NCBI RefSeq assembly: GCF_946222815.1 | Contig: NZ_CAMJRK010000046.1 | Span: forward strand, 1-11,569 | Direction: 5' to 3' | Source of the DNA: an uncultured Leuconostoc sp. | GTDB lineage: Bacteria; Bacillota; Bacilli; Lactobacillales; Lactobacillaceae | Length of the DNA: 11,569 bases | Part shown: positions 1-7,134 of the stretch, piece after piece | Numbering within the stretch: position 1 is the first letter of the stretch | Layout: every line of letters starts with the position of its first letter | Notes under the pieces: generated by a model | The model's database searches: none | Seen by the model: only the letters and a program-made list of their open reading frames with translations | What the model was told of the DNA's origin: nothing | Made by a program: the position numbers and the translations under genes

Positions 1-1
1 G

Positions 2-1672
2 TTTATTGAAAAGGATTCAGCAGTCAATGACGAAATTGATCAACTGCGTAATTCTGCGACCAGTTCGCTCTTATCTCGTAAGGACGTTATAGTTGTGGCA
101 TCGGTTAGTTCTATTTTTGGGCTTGGTGATCCACATCAGTACCAAGAACATGTTATCAATTTACGTGTAGGAAACGAATATGGACGTGATCAATTGATGC
201 GGGACCTAATTGATGTTCAATTTACACGTAATGATATTGATTTTCATCGTGGCACTTTTCGTGTACGAGGTGATGTTATGGAGATTTTTCCAGCATCAGA
301 AGATGAAACTGCTCTGCGTATTGAATTTTTTGGTGATGAAATCGACCGTATTCGTGATATTAATTCATTGACAGGTGAAACGTCAGCAGAGCGTGAGTTT
401 GTTTCAATTTATCCAGCCAAACATTTTATGACTGACGACGACCAAATGAATACTGCACTTGCTGGTATTAAACAAGAAATGATTGGACAAGTCAGTCAGT
501 TTGAAACAGAGGGTAAGCTAATTGAGGCACAACGTATTAAGCAAAGGACTGAGTATGACTTGGCTATGCTTGAAGAAATGGGCTTTGTCGGTGGTATTGA
601 AAACTACTCACGTTGGATGGACGGTAGAAACCCAGGCGAGCCGCCATTTACCTTACTAGATTTTTTCCCAGATGATTTTTTGATTGTAGCTGATGAAAGT
701 CATGTTACAATGCCACAAATTCGTGGCATGTATAATGGCGATCGCGCACGAAAAGAAACATTAGTTAATTATGGATTTCGATTACCTTCGGCATTGGATA
801 ATCGACCATTAAAGTTACCAGAATTTGAAAAACACGTTAATCAAATTATTTATATGTCTGCTACACCGGGGGACTATGAGTTGGAACGTGTGACTGATAA
901 TCATATCGCGCAGCAAATTATACGGCCAACAGGATTACTTGATCCAGAAATTGAAGTGCGTCCGGTTATGGGACAAATTGATGATTTAGTTGGAGAAATT
1001 AATGCGCGTTCAGAAAAAAATGAGCGTGTATTCATAACGACTTTGACAAAACGTATGGCGGAAGATCTGACAGATTATCTTAAAAATGTCGGTATTAAAG
1101 TCGCATATTTACATTCTGATATTAAAACACTTGAACGTACCGAAATTTTACGCGACTTACGTCTAGGTAAATACGATGTATTAATTGGCATTAATTTGTT
1201 GCGTGAAGGCATTGATGTGCCTGAAGTATCTCTAGTCGCTATTTTAGATGCTGATAAGGAGGGGTTTTTGCGTAATCCGCGATCATTGATCCAAACAATA
1301 GGACGTGCGGCACGTAATGCCAATGGACATGTTATTATGTATGCTGATAAAATAACTAAATCAATGCAAGAAGCAATTGATGAAACCGCCAGACGTCGTG
1401 AAGTTCAGATGCAATACAATACCAAAAATGATATCATACCAACAACAATTAAAAAAGAAATACGCGATTTAATATCTGTTCGTTCAGTGTCAACGGATGG
1501 TAAAACAACCATTGATCTTACTCAGGTCGCTTTTAAAGATCTTCCTCAAGATGAACAACAAAATATTATTGCTAATATGGAGGGACAAATGAAAGCTGCA
1601 GCTAAAGCTTTGGACTTTGAAGAGGCAGCGCAATTGCGCGATAGTGTTATGACATTAAAAGCAGTATTGTAA
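2..1672 (+). CDS. uvrB: UvrABC excinuclease subunit B, 5' end outside window
   Basis: UvrB is the damage-verifying helicase-like subunit of nucleotide excision repair; UvrA loads it on DNA and it recruits UvrC. The reading frame is open from base 2, and its first residues (FIEKDSAVNDEI...) match the UvrB family just after the beta-hairpin, so about 105 N-terminal residues, including the Walker A motif, lie upstream. 556 residues are present. Visible in order: helicase motif II DESH near fragment residue 231 followed by VTMPQIRGMYNGDRAR, motif III YMSATPGDYE, a motif V stretch GINLLREGIDVPEVS, motif VI QTIGRAARN, and a C-terminal UVR domain (about the last 35 residues, with FEEAAQLRD) that in the family contacts UvrC. 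The GTG at 95 is internal and not the real start. uvrA follows on the same strand after 97 bases, with no terminator between them, so the two are probably co-transcribed. Confidence 0.97.
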   Translation, partial: FIEKDSAVNDEIDQLRNSATSSLLSRKDVIVVASVSSIFGLGDPHQYQEHVINLRVGNEYGRDQLMRDLIDVQFTRNDIDFHRGTFRVRGDVMEIFPASEDETALRIEFFGDEIDRIRDINSLTGETSAEREFVSIYPAKHFMTDDDQMNTALAGIKQEMIGQVSQFETEGKLIEAQRIKQRTEYDLAMLEEMGFVGGIENYSRWMDGRNPGEPPFTLLDFFPDDFLIVADESHVTMPQIRGMYNGDRARKETLVNYGFRLPSALDNRPLKLPEFEKHVNQIIYMSATPGDYELERVTDNHIAQQIIRPTGLLDPEIEVRPVMGQIDDLVGEINARSEKNERVFITTLTKRMAEDLTDYLKNVGIKVAYLHSDIKTLERTEILRDLRLGKYDVLIGINLLREGIDVPEVSLVAILDADKEGFLRNPRSLIQTIGRAARNANGHVIMYADKITKSMQEAIDETARRREVQMQYNTKNDIIPTTIKKEIRDLISVRSVSTDGKTTIDLTQVAFKDLPQDEQQNIIANMEGQMKAAAKALDFEEAAQLRDSVMTLKAVL

Positions 1673-1769
1673 GTTGTTACTGTCATGACGATAGGATCAA
1701 AAAATTTTAGATAAGGAATGCAGTTGTCGTATATTTGCAATAATATACAAGTACAATCGCTTTAAAGAC

Positions 1770-4640
1770 ATGGCAAAAACTAATATTGAGATACGTGGCG
1801 CGCGCGCACAAAATTTAAAAAATATTGACGTAGATATCCCCAAAGACAAGCTAACGGTAGTTACTGGCTTATCTGGGTCCGGGAAATCTTCTTTGGCATT
1901 TGATACGCTTTATGCGGAGGGACAACGTCGCTATGTTGAAAGTTTATCATCCTATGCACGTCAGTTTTTAGGGCAAATGGATAAACCCGATGTTGATTCA
2001 ATAGATGGGTTATCACCAGCTATTTCAATTGATCAAAAAACAACGTCTAATAATCCGCGGTCAACAGTAGGGACAGTCACTGAAATTAATGATTATTTCC
2101 GATTGCTATATGCGCGTGTTGGTCGACCAGAAGATCCAAAAGACGGCACCAAAATTATGACAACAATTGATCAAATGGTTGCGTCTGTTTTTCAACAGCT
2201 GCCAATTGGGGTACGGTTACTAATATTTGCACCAATTATTAGTGGCAAACGTGGGTCACATGAAACAGCTTTCGAAAATATGCGTAAGCAAGGTTATATT
2301 CGTGCGCGTGTTGATGGTGAAATAGTAGAAATTGATACGCAAGATATTAATTTAAATAAAAATAAGGCACATGATATTGATGTGATGGTTGATCGGATTG
2401 TGTTACGTGCCGACTCGCGTTCACGTTTATTTGATTCAATAGAAGCGGCTATTCGATTGACAGGTGGCTTAGTTCAATTGGATGTTGTCACACGTAACGA
2501 TGAACCAGAGATAGCACCTTTGAAGTTCTCCGACCATTACCTTGGCAAACTACAAGATTTTAGAGTAGGTAGATTGGAACCAAGATTGTTTAGTTTTAAT
2601 GCGCCACTTGGTGCTTGTCAAATATGCCAAGGGCTAGGTGTTACACGTGAAGTTGATGTTGATTTAATTGTCCCTGATGTTACCAAAACATTACGTGAAG
2701 GAACAATAGCACCGTGGAATCCTATTTCATCGAATTATTATCCAGAAATGTTGCGCCAGTTTGCCGAACAGTATCACATTGATTTGGATATACCATTCGA
2801 ATCACTACCAAAATCACACCAAGAATTGCTTTTGAATGGTTCAGGCACAAGTGATTTTCATTTTCATTATCAAAATGATTTTGGTGGTGTGCGTGACGTC
2901 GATATACCATTTGAAGGCGTTATTAATAATGTTTCGCGACGATTCAATGAAACCAACTCAGATTATACACGTGATCAAATGTCTAAGTATATGACGGAAT
3001 TACCTTGCCAAGCATGTCATGGTTATCGTTTAAACGAAGCGGCACGCTCAGTTAAAATTAATGGACATCATATAGGCGAAGTCTCTGAAATGCCTGTTGA
3101 TAAAGAATTGGCTTTTTTTGATGATATTATTTTAGGACAACAAGATACAATAATCGCTAAACCAATACTTAAAGAGATAAAAGATCGGTTAGGATTTTTG
3201 GAAAGTGTCGGATTAAAATATCTGACATTATCACGTTCAGCGCGCACGCTTTCTGGTGGTGAATCACAACGTATTCGCTTAGCGACACAAATTGGTTCTA
3301 ATTTATCTGGTGTTTTATATGTTTTGGATGAGCCCTCAATTGGCTTACATCAACGCGACAATGATATGTTACTCCAATCAATGCGTCATATGCGAGATCT
3401 GGGCAATACATTAGTGGTTGTTGAGCATGATGAAGATACAATGCTTGCCGCAGATTATCTCATTGATGTTGGTCCTGGTGCAGGAACACTTGGTGGTGAG
3501 ATAGTAGCCACAGGAACACCAGCAGAGGTTGCCAATAACAAACGGTCATTAACCGGTCAGTACTTATCTGGAAAGCAATTTATACCAGTACCTACTGAGC
3601 GACGTAAGGGCCATGGCACTTATATTACAATCAAAGGCGCTAAGGAAAATAATCTTAAGAATGTGACCGCAAAATTTCCTTTAGGTAAATTTGTGGCAGT
3701 GACTGGCGTTTCTGGTTCGGGGAAATCAACACTTGTCAATCAAATCTTAAAACGCGCTTTGAAACAGAAACTAAATAATAATTCAGAAAAGCCTGGTCAG
3801 TACAAGAGTATTGATGGTGTTGAAAATATTGAGCAAGTTGTGGATATCGATCAATCTCCTATTGGACGTACACCACGTTCTAACCCAGCGACATACACGG
3901 GCGTATTTGATGACATCCGTGATTTATTTGCACAAACAAATGAAGCTAAGATGCGAGGATATAACAAAGGACGTTTTTCGTTTAATACCAAGGGTGGCCG
4001 TTGTGAAAACTGTCGTGGTGATGGTGTCATTAAAATTGAAATGAATTTTTTGCCAGATGTATATGTCACCTGTGAAGTTTGTGATGGTACACGTTATAAT
4101 TCCGAGACACTTGAAGTGACGTATAAAGGATTTAACATTTCTCAAATTCTAGATATGTCAGCTTCTCAAGCATTAGCATTTTTTGCACCAATACCTAAAA
4201 TTGCGCGTAAACTTCAAACAATTAATGATGTTGGATTAGGATATATTAGATTAGGACAGTCGGCGACGACTTTATCGGGTGGTGAAGCACAACGAATGAA
4301 GTTAGCATCTGAATTGCATCGCCGTACAAATGGTAAAACAATGTATATATTGGATGAACCAACGACTGGTTTGCACGTTGACGATATTTCTCGGTTACTT
4401 GTTGTGTTACAACGATTAGTTGATTCGGGAAATACAGTTATAGTGATAGAACATAATTTGGATGTCATTAAATCTGCTGATTGGGTAATTGATATGGGTC
4501 CAGAAGGTGGTGAAGGTGGCGGGAACGTTTTGGTGACGGGTACACCAGAAAAAATTATTAAAAACGATCTGTCATATACTGGAAAATATTTGCAAACCAT
4601 TATGGCACGCGATTTGTCACGTGCAGCAGCATTAAAATAA
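1770..4640 (+). CDS. uvrA: UvrABC excinuclease subunit A
   Basis: UvrA is the ABC-type ATPase dimer that finds bulky DNA lesions and loads UvrB. The 956-residue length is normal. Both ATPase halves are complete: Walker A GLSGSGKS at 33-40 and GVSGSGKS at 646-653, signatures LSGGESQ at 494-500 and LSGGEAQ at 835-841, and Walker B ending in DE at 520-521 and 862-863. The C-terminal zinc module is intact (C745, C748, C768, C771), and C283/C286 and C413/C416 are present. The CPxCG pair that normally precedes ELEPRLFSFN is missing: at equal spacing G259 and Q262 stand where Cys is expected. The start fits the family N-terminus (MAKTNIEIRGARAQNLKNI), but no Shine-Dalgarno sequence is visible within 20 bases upstream. 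Translation may depend on another feature of the 97-base leader or be weak. It probably shares a transcript with uvrB. Confidence 0.97.
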   Translation: MAKTNIEIRGARAQNLKNIDVDIPKDKLTVVTGLSGSGKSSLAFDTLYAEGQRRYVESLSSYARQFLGQMDKPDVDSIDGLSPAISIDQKTTSNNPRSTVGTVTEINDYFRLLYARVGRPEDPKDGTKIMTTIDQMVASVFQQLPIGVRLLIFAPIISGKRGSHETAFENMRKQGYIRARVDGEIVEIDTQDINLNKNKAHDIDVMVDRIVLRADSRSRLFDSIEAAIRLTGGLVQLDVVTRNDEPEIAPLKFSDHYLGKLQDFRVGRLEPRLFSFNAPLGACQICQGLGVTREVDVDLIVPDVTKTLREGTIAPWNPISSNYYPEMLRQFAEQYHIDLDIPFESLPKSHQELLLNGSGTSDFHFHYQNDFGGVRDVDIPFEGVINNVSRRFNETNSDYTRDQMSKYMTELPCQACHGYRLNEAARSVKINGHHIGEVSEMPVDKELAFFDDIILGQQDTIIAKPILKEIKDRLGFLESVGLKYLTLSRSARTLSGGESQRIRLATQIGSNLSGVLYVLDEPSIGLHQRDNDMLLQSMRHMRDLGNTLVVVEHDEDTMLAADYLIDVGPGAGTLGGEIVATGTPAEVANNKRSLTGQYLSGKQFIPVPTERRKGHGTYITIKGAKENNLKNVTAKFPLGKFVAVTGVSGSGKSTLVNQILKRALKQKLNNNSEKPGQYKSIDGVENIEQVVDIDQSPIGRTPRSNPATYTGVFDDIRDLFAQTNEAKMRGYNKGRFSFNTKGGRCENCRGDGVIKIEMNFLPDVYVTCEVCDGTRYNSETLEVTYKGFNISQILDMSASQALAFFAPIPKIARKLQTINDVGLGYIRLGQSATTLSGGEAQRMKLASELHRRTNGKTMYILDEPTTGLHVDDISRLLVVLQRLVDSGNTVIVIEHNLDVIKSADWVIDMGPEGGEGGGNVLVTGTPEKIIKNDLSYTGKYLQTIMARDLSRAAALK

Positions 4641-4657
4641 TATAAAAAGAATCCATG

Positions 4658-4683
4658 CCATGAGTTAATAAACTTGCTCATAG
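4658..4683 (-). terminator. weak hairpin between convergent uvrA and the small minus-strand gene
   Basis: Seven-base arms CCATGAG (4658-4664) and CTCATAG (4677-4683) face each other over a 12-base loop. Read on the minus strand, all seven pairs form, one as a T-G wobble. On the plus strand one pair is a C-A mismatch. The minus strand has TTTTT at 4648-4644, nine bases past the stem; the plus strand has TTTT soon after it. It lies just past the ends of both converging genes, where a terminator is expected, but the stem is short and poorly spaced from the T run. Confidence 0.3.
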
Positions 4684-4707
4684 ATGCTTTTAAAACGACT
4701 ATACCGA

Positions 4708-4830
4708 CTATTTAGAAATTTTAACCTGTTTGGCTAAATCATGAATAGCCTTCAATGCGCGTTTACGCGTCTTGATGTTTGGACTCTTTAGTTTTCGAGC
4801 CGCTGAAGCAATGTCTAACTTTTCTGTCAT
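4708..4830 (-). CDS. small basic protein of 40 residues, function unknown
   Basis: This short reading frame runs on the minus strand from ATG at 4830-4828 to TAG at 4710-4708. The product begins MTEKLDIASAARKLKSPNIK and ends in LAKQVKISK. It has 9 Lys and 3 Arg against 3 acidic residues, no Cys, no signal peptide and no membrane segment. The second half (SPNIKTRKRALKAIHDLA) reads as an amphipathic helix with a spacing reminiscent of half a HEAT repeat. A GGAG lies 10 bases before the ATG, within the palindrome GGAGATCTCC, and a promoter-like pair lies 58-85 bases upstream of it. From memory it resembles very short Lactobacillales proteins labelled 'putative metal homeostasis protein'; I could not check this, and that label is itself weakly founded. 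It faces uvrA and diverges from yvcK, in the place where rapZ usually lies. Confidence 0.6.
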   Translation of the reverse strand: MTEKLDIASAARKLKSPNIKTRKRALKAIHDLAKQVKISK

Positions 4831-4887
4831 GATAGGAGATCTCCAATTTGATTGTTTTCGCAAATAGGGACGGTGTTAAATGTTTTG

Positions 4888-4915
4888 ATGATACAATTGA
4901 CATTTACACTAGCAA
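4888..4915 (-). promoter_or_regulatory. candidate promoter of the 40-residue minus-strand gene
   Basis: On the minus strand TTGCTA (4915-4910) and TATCAT (4893-4888) are 16 bases apart, matching the sigma-A hexamers at 4 and 5 of 6 positions. Transcription would begin near 4881, giving a leader of about 50 bases before the ATG at 4830. The region is very AT-rich, so chance matches are likely. Confidence 0.35.
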
Positions 4916-4930
4916 TCTTACTTACAATAG

Positions 4931-4944
4931 ATAAGTATACTTAT
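4931..4944. repeat. perfect 14-bp palindrome, possible operator
   Basis: ATAAGTATACTTAT is fully self-complementary with no spacer. It lies between the divergent small minus-strand gene and yvcK, upstream of the candidate promoter of the former. A dimeric repressor could bind it, but it is AT-rich, no matching regulator is visible, and TATACT inside it could also serve as a -10 hexamer on either strand. Confidence 0.4.
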
Positions 4945-5099
4945 TTTAAAAAAATATAAACATCCTCCTAAAATATGCGTTAAAATAATAGTAAGAAATT
5001 TTAAGAAAGTAAATGTGTTTTTCTTTCAATTTACAATGTTGATGGTAGGAAAATTATAGTCACATCACTTTGATTGAAAAAATTAAACACCTAAATAAT
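4945..5099. other. AT-rich gap before yvcK, no gene seen
   Basis: This holds no credible reading frame on either strand. The minus strand carries a strong TAGGAGG (4972-4966), but the ATG overlaps its end and is followed by stop after four codons, so it does not start a gene. Short imperfect repeats (GAAAG with CTTTC, GTAAAT with ATTTAC, about 5004-5034) compete with each other and form no convincing riboswitch or terminator. I find no trace of rapZ. Confidence 0.6.
5030..5060 (+). promoter_or_regulatory. candidate yvcK promoter
   Basis: TTTACA (5030-5035) and TATAGT (5055-5060) each match the sigma-A hexamers at 5 of 6 positions, but the 19-base spacer is long. A start near 5067 would leave a leader of about 33 bases before the ATG at 5100 and would make the alternative TTG at 5070 nearly leaderless. 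Confidence 0.3.
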
Positions 5100-6074
5100 A
5101 TGCCAGATAGACCAAAAATTGTTATTATTGGCGGTGGCTCGGGTTTGCCAGTTATTATTAAGCCGTTAGTTAAAAAGAATATCGATCTCACTGCAATTGT
5201 TACAGTTGCAGATGATGGCGGATCCAGTGGATTGCTACGAAATTATATTAATATTGTGCCACCAGGTGATATTCGTAATATTCTTGTTGCAATGTCTCAT
5301 GTTGATCCTGAAATTACACAGGTCATGCAATATCGTTTTGATGCTAAAGATGATTTTTTTGCTAAACATGCAGTTGGCAATTTAATTATTGCAGCTATGA
5401 CAGAAATGCATGGGAATATTTTTGATGCCGTGCAACATTTGGCTCGTTTTATGAACGTACGTGGCCGAATTTATCCAGTTTCTAATGAACCATTAGTGTT
5501 GCATGCTGAATTTAAAAATGGTGATGTGATTGCAGGCGAAGCAGAAATTACCCATGCTCACAAAACAATTGATCATGTTTGGGTAACCGGTGATGAACCA
5601 GGCGAGGAACCAAAAGCAGCACCAGAAGTAGTTGAGGCAATTATAAGTGCGGACATGATTGTGTATGGACCAGGAAGCCTCTTTACCTCTATTTTACCTA
5701 ATGTTGTGGTGCCAGAAGTTAGCGCAGCGCTAAGACTTACAAAGGCGAAGCAGGTGTATATTTCTAATATAATGACCCAAAAAGGTGAAACAGATGCCTA
5801 CACTGATGCACAACATTTATTAGCTTTGAATGCGCATATTGGTGCGCCTGTAGTAGATTACGTGGTTGCCAATAATGCTGTTGTACCAAATGATTTTGTT
5901 GATTTTCAAAAATGGGATGAAATTTCTAACCAGGTTAAACTAGATGAGGCTGCTGTTAATGTGCAAGGTGCCGTACAGATAGCTGGTGATTTCTTGCAGT
6001 TGCGTGATGCAGGTGCATTTCATGATGGTGGAAAAATAATGAAAGAATTATTGCAAATTTTGGAGCGGAAATAA
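5100..6074 (+). CDS. yvcK: YvcK / CofD-like gluconeogenesis factor
   Basis: YvcK belongs to the UPF0052/CofD-like family. In Bacillus subtilis it is needed for normal growth and shape on gluconeogenic carbon sources and is reported to bind UDP-sugars; no enzymatic reaction is settled. From the ATG chosen here the product has 324 residues, the usual length. Visible motifs are the N-terminal GGGSGLPV nucleotide-binding loop, VADDGGSSG, KHAVGNLIIAAM and YGPGSLFTSILPN. An in-frame TTG at 5070 would add ten residues (MIEKIKHLNN). I prefer the ATG because homologues begin just before RPKIVIIGGG. Neither start has a Shine-Dalgarno sequence at proper distance: an AGGA at 5047-5050 is 19 bases before the TTG. 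The stop codon overlaps the whiA start (TAATG), which indicates translational coupling. Confidence 0.92.
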   Translation: MPDRPKIVIIGGGSGLPVIIKPLVKKNIDLTAIVTVADDGGSSGLLRNYINIVPPGDIRNILVAMSHVDPEITQVMQYRFDAKDDFFAKHAVGNLIIAAMTEMHGNIFDAVQHLARFMNVRGRIYPVSNEPLVLHAEFKNGDVIAGEAEITHAHKTIDHVWVTGDEPGEEPKAAPEVVEAIISADMIVYGPGSLFTSILPNVVVPEVSAALRLTKAKQVYISNIMTQKGETDAYTDAQHLLALNAHIGAPVVDYVVANNAVVPNDFVDFQKWDEISNQVKLDEAAVNVQGAVQIAGDFLQLRDAGAFHDGGKIMKELLQILERK

Positions 6075-7018
6075 TGTCCTACGCAGCAGATGTTAAAAAA
6101 GAATTAACGGGGTTACTGGTTCATAATGGCAATGCAAAGGCAGAGTTGTCGGCATTAATGCGAATGAACGGTGTAAGCACATTAGGGATAGACCAAACAG
6201 TGTCTGTTCAAACAGAAAACGCAGCCATTGCCCGTCGTATATATACCTTACTAACACAAAATTATGCGGACATTATTGTTGAAGTTAGGGTAGCGGATCA
6301 TAATCATATGTCACAACACAAATCATACAGTGTGCTACTCAAAAATAAAGTGACTGAAGTCATGTCTGATTTAGGAGTTGACCCGTTTGGATTGCATCCA
6401 GAAATTCCGGCGCGCATTTTGAATCAAGTAGATAAACGGCGTTCGTTTTTACGTGGCGCTTTTTTAGCAGCTGGATCCGTTAATTCTCCAGAAAAGGCTA
6501 ACTATCATTTGGAGATTTTTACAACACATGAAGAACTAGCGGAACAATTGTTAAATATTATGAAGGAGTTTGATTTACCAGCTAAGATAACGGAGCATTC
6601 AGGCGGCTTTATTGTCTATATTAAACGTGCAGAAAAAATAGTTGACTTTCTTTCAACTATTGGAGCCATGCAAACAATGTTGCGATTTGAAGATATCCGT
6701 ATGATGCGTGATATGCGCAATTCAGTCAATCGTATGACCAATGCAGAAATGGCTAATATTCAAAAAACTGCAGATGCAGCGAATAAACAAGTGCAGCAAA
6801 TATTATTTATTGCAAATGAAATTGGTGATTTAGATTTGTTACCAAAGAAAATACGAGATATTGCCAAATTGCGATTAGAATATCCTGATGATTCTTTAGC
6901 AGAGTTAGGTGAGCGTTTAGAAATTAGTAAATCTGGTGCTAATCATCGTATGCGTAAAATAAAAGAGCTTTCACAATTGATTCAAGAGGGCAGTCAATAT
7001 GATTTAACAAAATTATAA
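6074..7018 (+). CDS. whiA: WhiA DNA-binding protein
   Basis: WhiA is a conserved Gram-positive DNA-binding protein, a sporulation regulator in Streptomyces; in Bacillus it affects cell division and chromosome segregation rather than acting as a classical regulator. The 314-residue product shows the family layout: an N-terminal WhiA domain (SYAADVKKELTGL at the start), a degenerate LAGLIDADG-homing-endonuclease-like central part with FLRGAFLAAGSVNSPEKANYH at about 125-145, the RNSVNRMTNAEMAN segment at 215-228 that is characteristic of the family, and a C-terminal helix-turn-helix with SLAELGERLEISKSGANHR at about 274-292. The ATG shares a base with the yvcK stop, and GGAG lies eight bases upstream inside yvcK. 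The yvcK-whiA pairing is conserved across Firmicutes. Confidence 0.96.
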   Translation: MSYAADVKKELTGLLVHNGNAKAELSALMRMNGVSTLGIDQTVSVQTENAAIARRIYTLLTQNYADIIVEVRVADHNHMSQHKSYSVLLKNKVTEVMSDLGVDPFGLHPEIPARILNQVDKRRSFLRGAFLAAGSVNSPEKANYHLEIFTTHEELAEQLLNIMKEFDLPAKITEHSGGFIVYIKRAEKIVDFLSTIGAMQTMLRFEDIRMMRDMRNSVNRMTNAEMANIQKTADAANKQVQQILFIANEIGDLDLLPKKIRDIAKLRLEYPDDSLAELGERLEISKSGANHRMRKIKELSQLIQEGSQYDLTKL

Positions 7019-7026
7019 AATAAATT

Positions 7027-7053
7027 TTAGCACTCTGCATCTGTTTGTGCTAA
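7027..7053. promoter_or_regulatory. CIRCE-like HrcA operator upstream of clpP
   Basis: The left arm TTAGCACTC is a perfect CIRCE half-site. After exactly nine bases the right arm is TTGTGCTAA, matching the consensus GAGTGCTAA at 7 of 9 positions. In total 16 of the 18 consensus bases are kept. Flanking bases extend the symmetry to perfect ten-base arms (7024-7033 and 7047-7056). HrcA binds CIRCE to repress heat-shock genes. No CtsR-type direct heptad GGTCAAA is seen nearby. A role as a whiA terminator is less likely because no T run follows. Confidence 0.62.
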
Positions 7054-7056
7054 AAT
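7027..7056 (+). promoter_or_regulatory. candidate clpP promoter overlapping the CIRCE-like site
   Basis: TTAGCA (7027-7032) and TAAAAT (7051-7056) are 18 bases apart and coincide with the two operator arms, as is common for HrcA-controlled promoters. The -35 match is poor. Transcription would begin near 7063, leaving a leader of about 70 bases that contains the next palindrome. Confidence 0.3.
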
Positions 7057-7058
7057 AT

Positions 7059-7080
7059 AAATAAGAACATGTGCTTATTT
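7059..7080. repeat. 22-bp near-perfect palindrome in the clpP leader
   Basis: AAATAAG (7059-7065) and CTTATTT (7074-7080) are exact complements. The eight bases between them, AACATGTG, continue the symmetry with one mismatch, so 10 of 11 pairs match. It starts two bases after the extended arm of the CIRCE-like site. It could be a second operator, or a weak whiA terminator, since TTTT follows at 7078-7081, but the stem is AT-rich. Confidence 0.5.
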
Positions 7081-7134
7081 TCGGTAAGTATATGTGGTAA
7101 CATAATAATTTAAAAATGAAGGAGCCTAACAACT

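Noticed and set aside
4214..4681. 155-residue open frame on the minus strand opposite the end of uvrA
   Set aside because: It lies wholly opposite the conserved ATPase motifs of UvrA and past its stop, shows no domain, and its sequence (TTVFPESTNRC, PPPSPPSGP) is typical of antisense translation of a coding strand.
4966..4972. Strong TAGGAGG on the minus strand, possible start of another small gene
   Set aside because: The only nearby ATG overlaps it with no spacer and is followed by a stop after four codons.
5036..5059. Seven-codon leader peptide (ATG TTG ATG ... TAG) before yvcK
   Set aside because: No ribosome binding site and no attenuator structure around it; expected by chance in AT-rich sequence.
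4831..5069. Riboswitch, for example a manganese yybP-ykoY type, before the small gene or yvcK
   Set aside because: No conserved helices or consensus blocks could be recognised; only short, competing AT-rich repeats are present.
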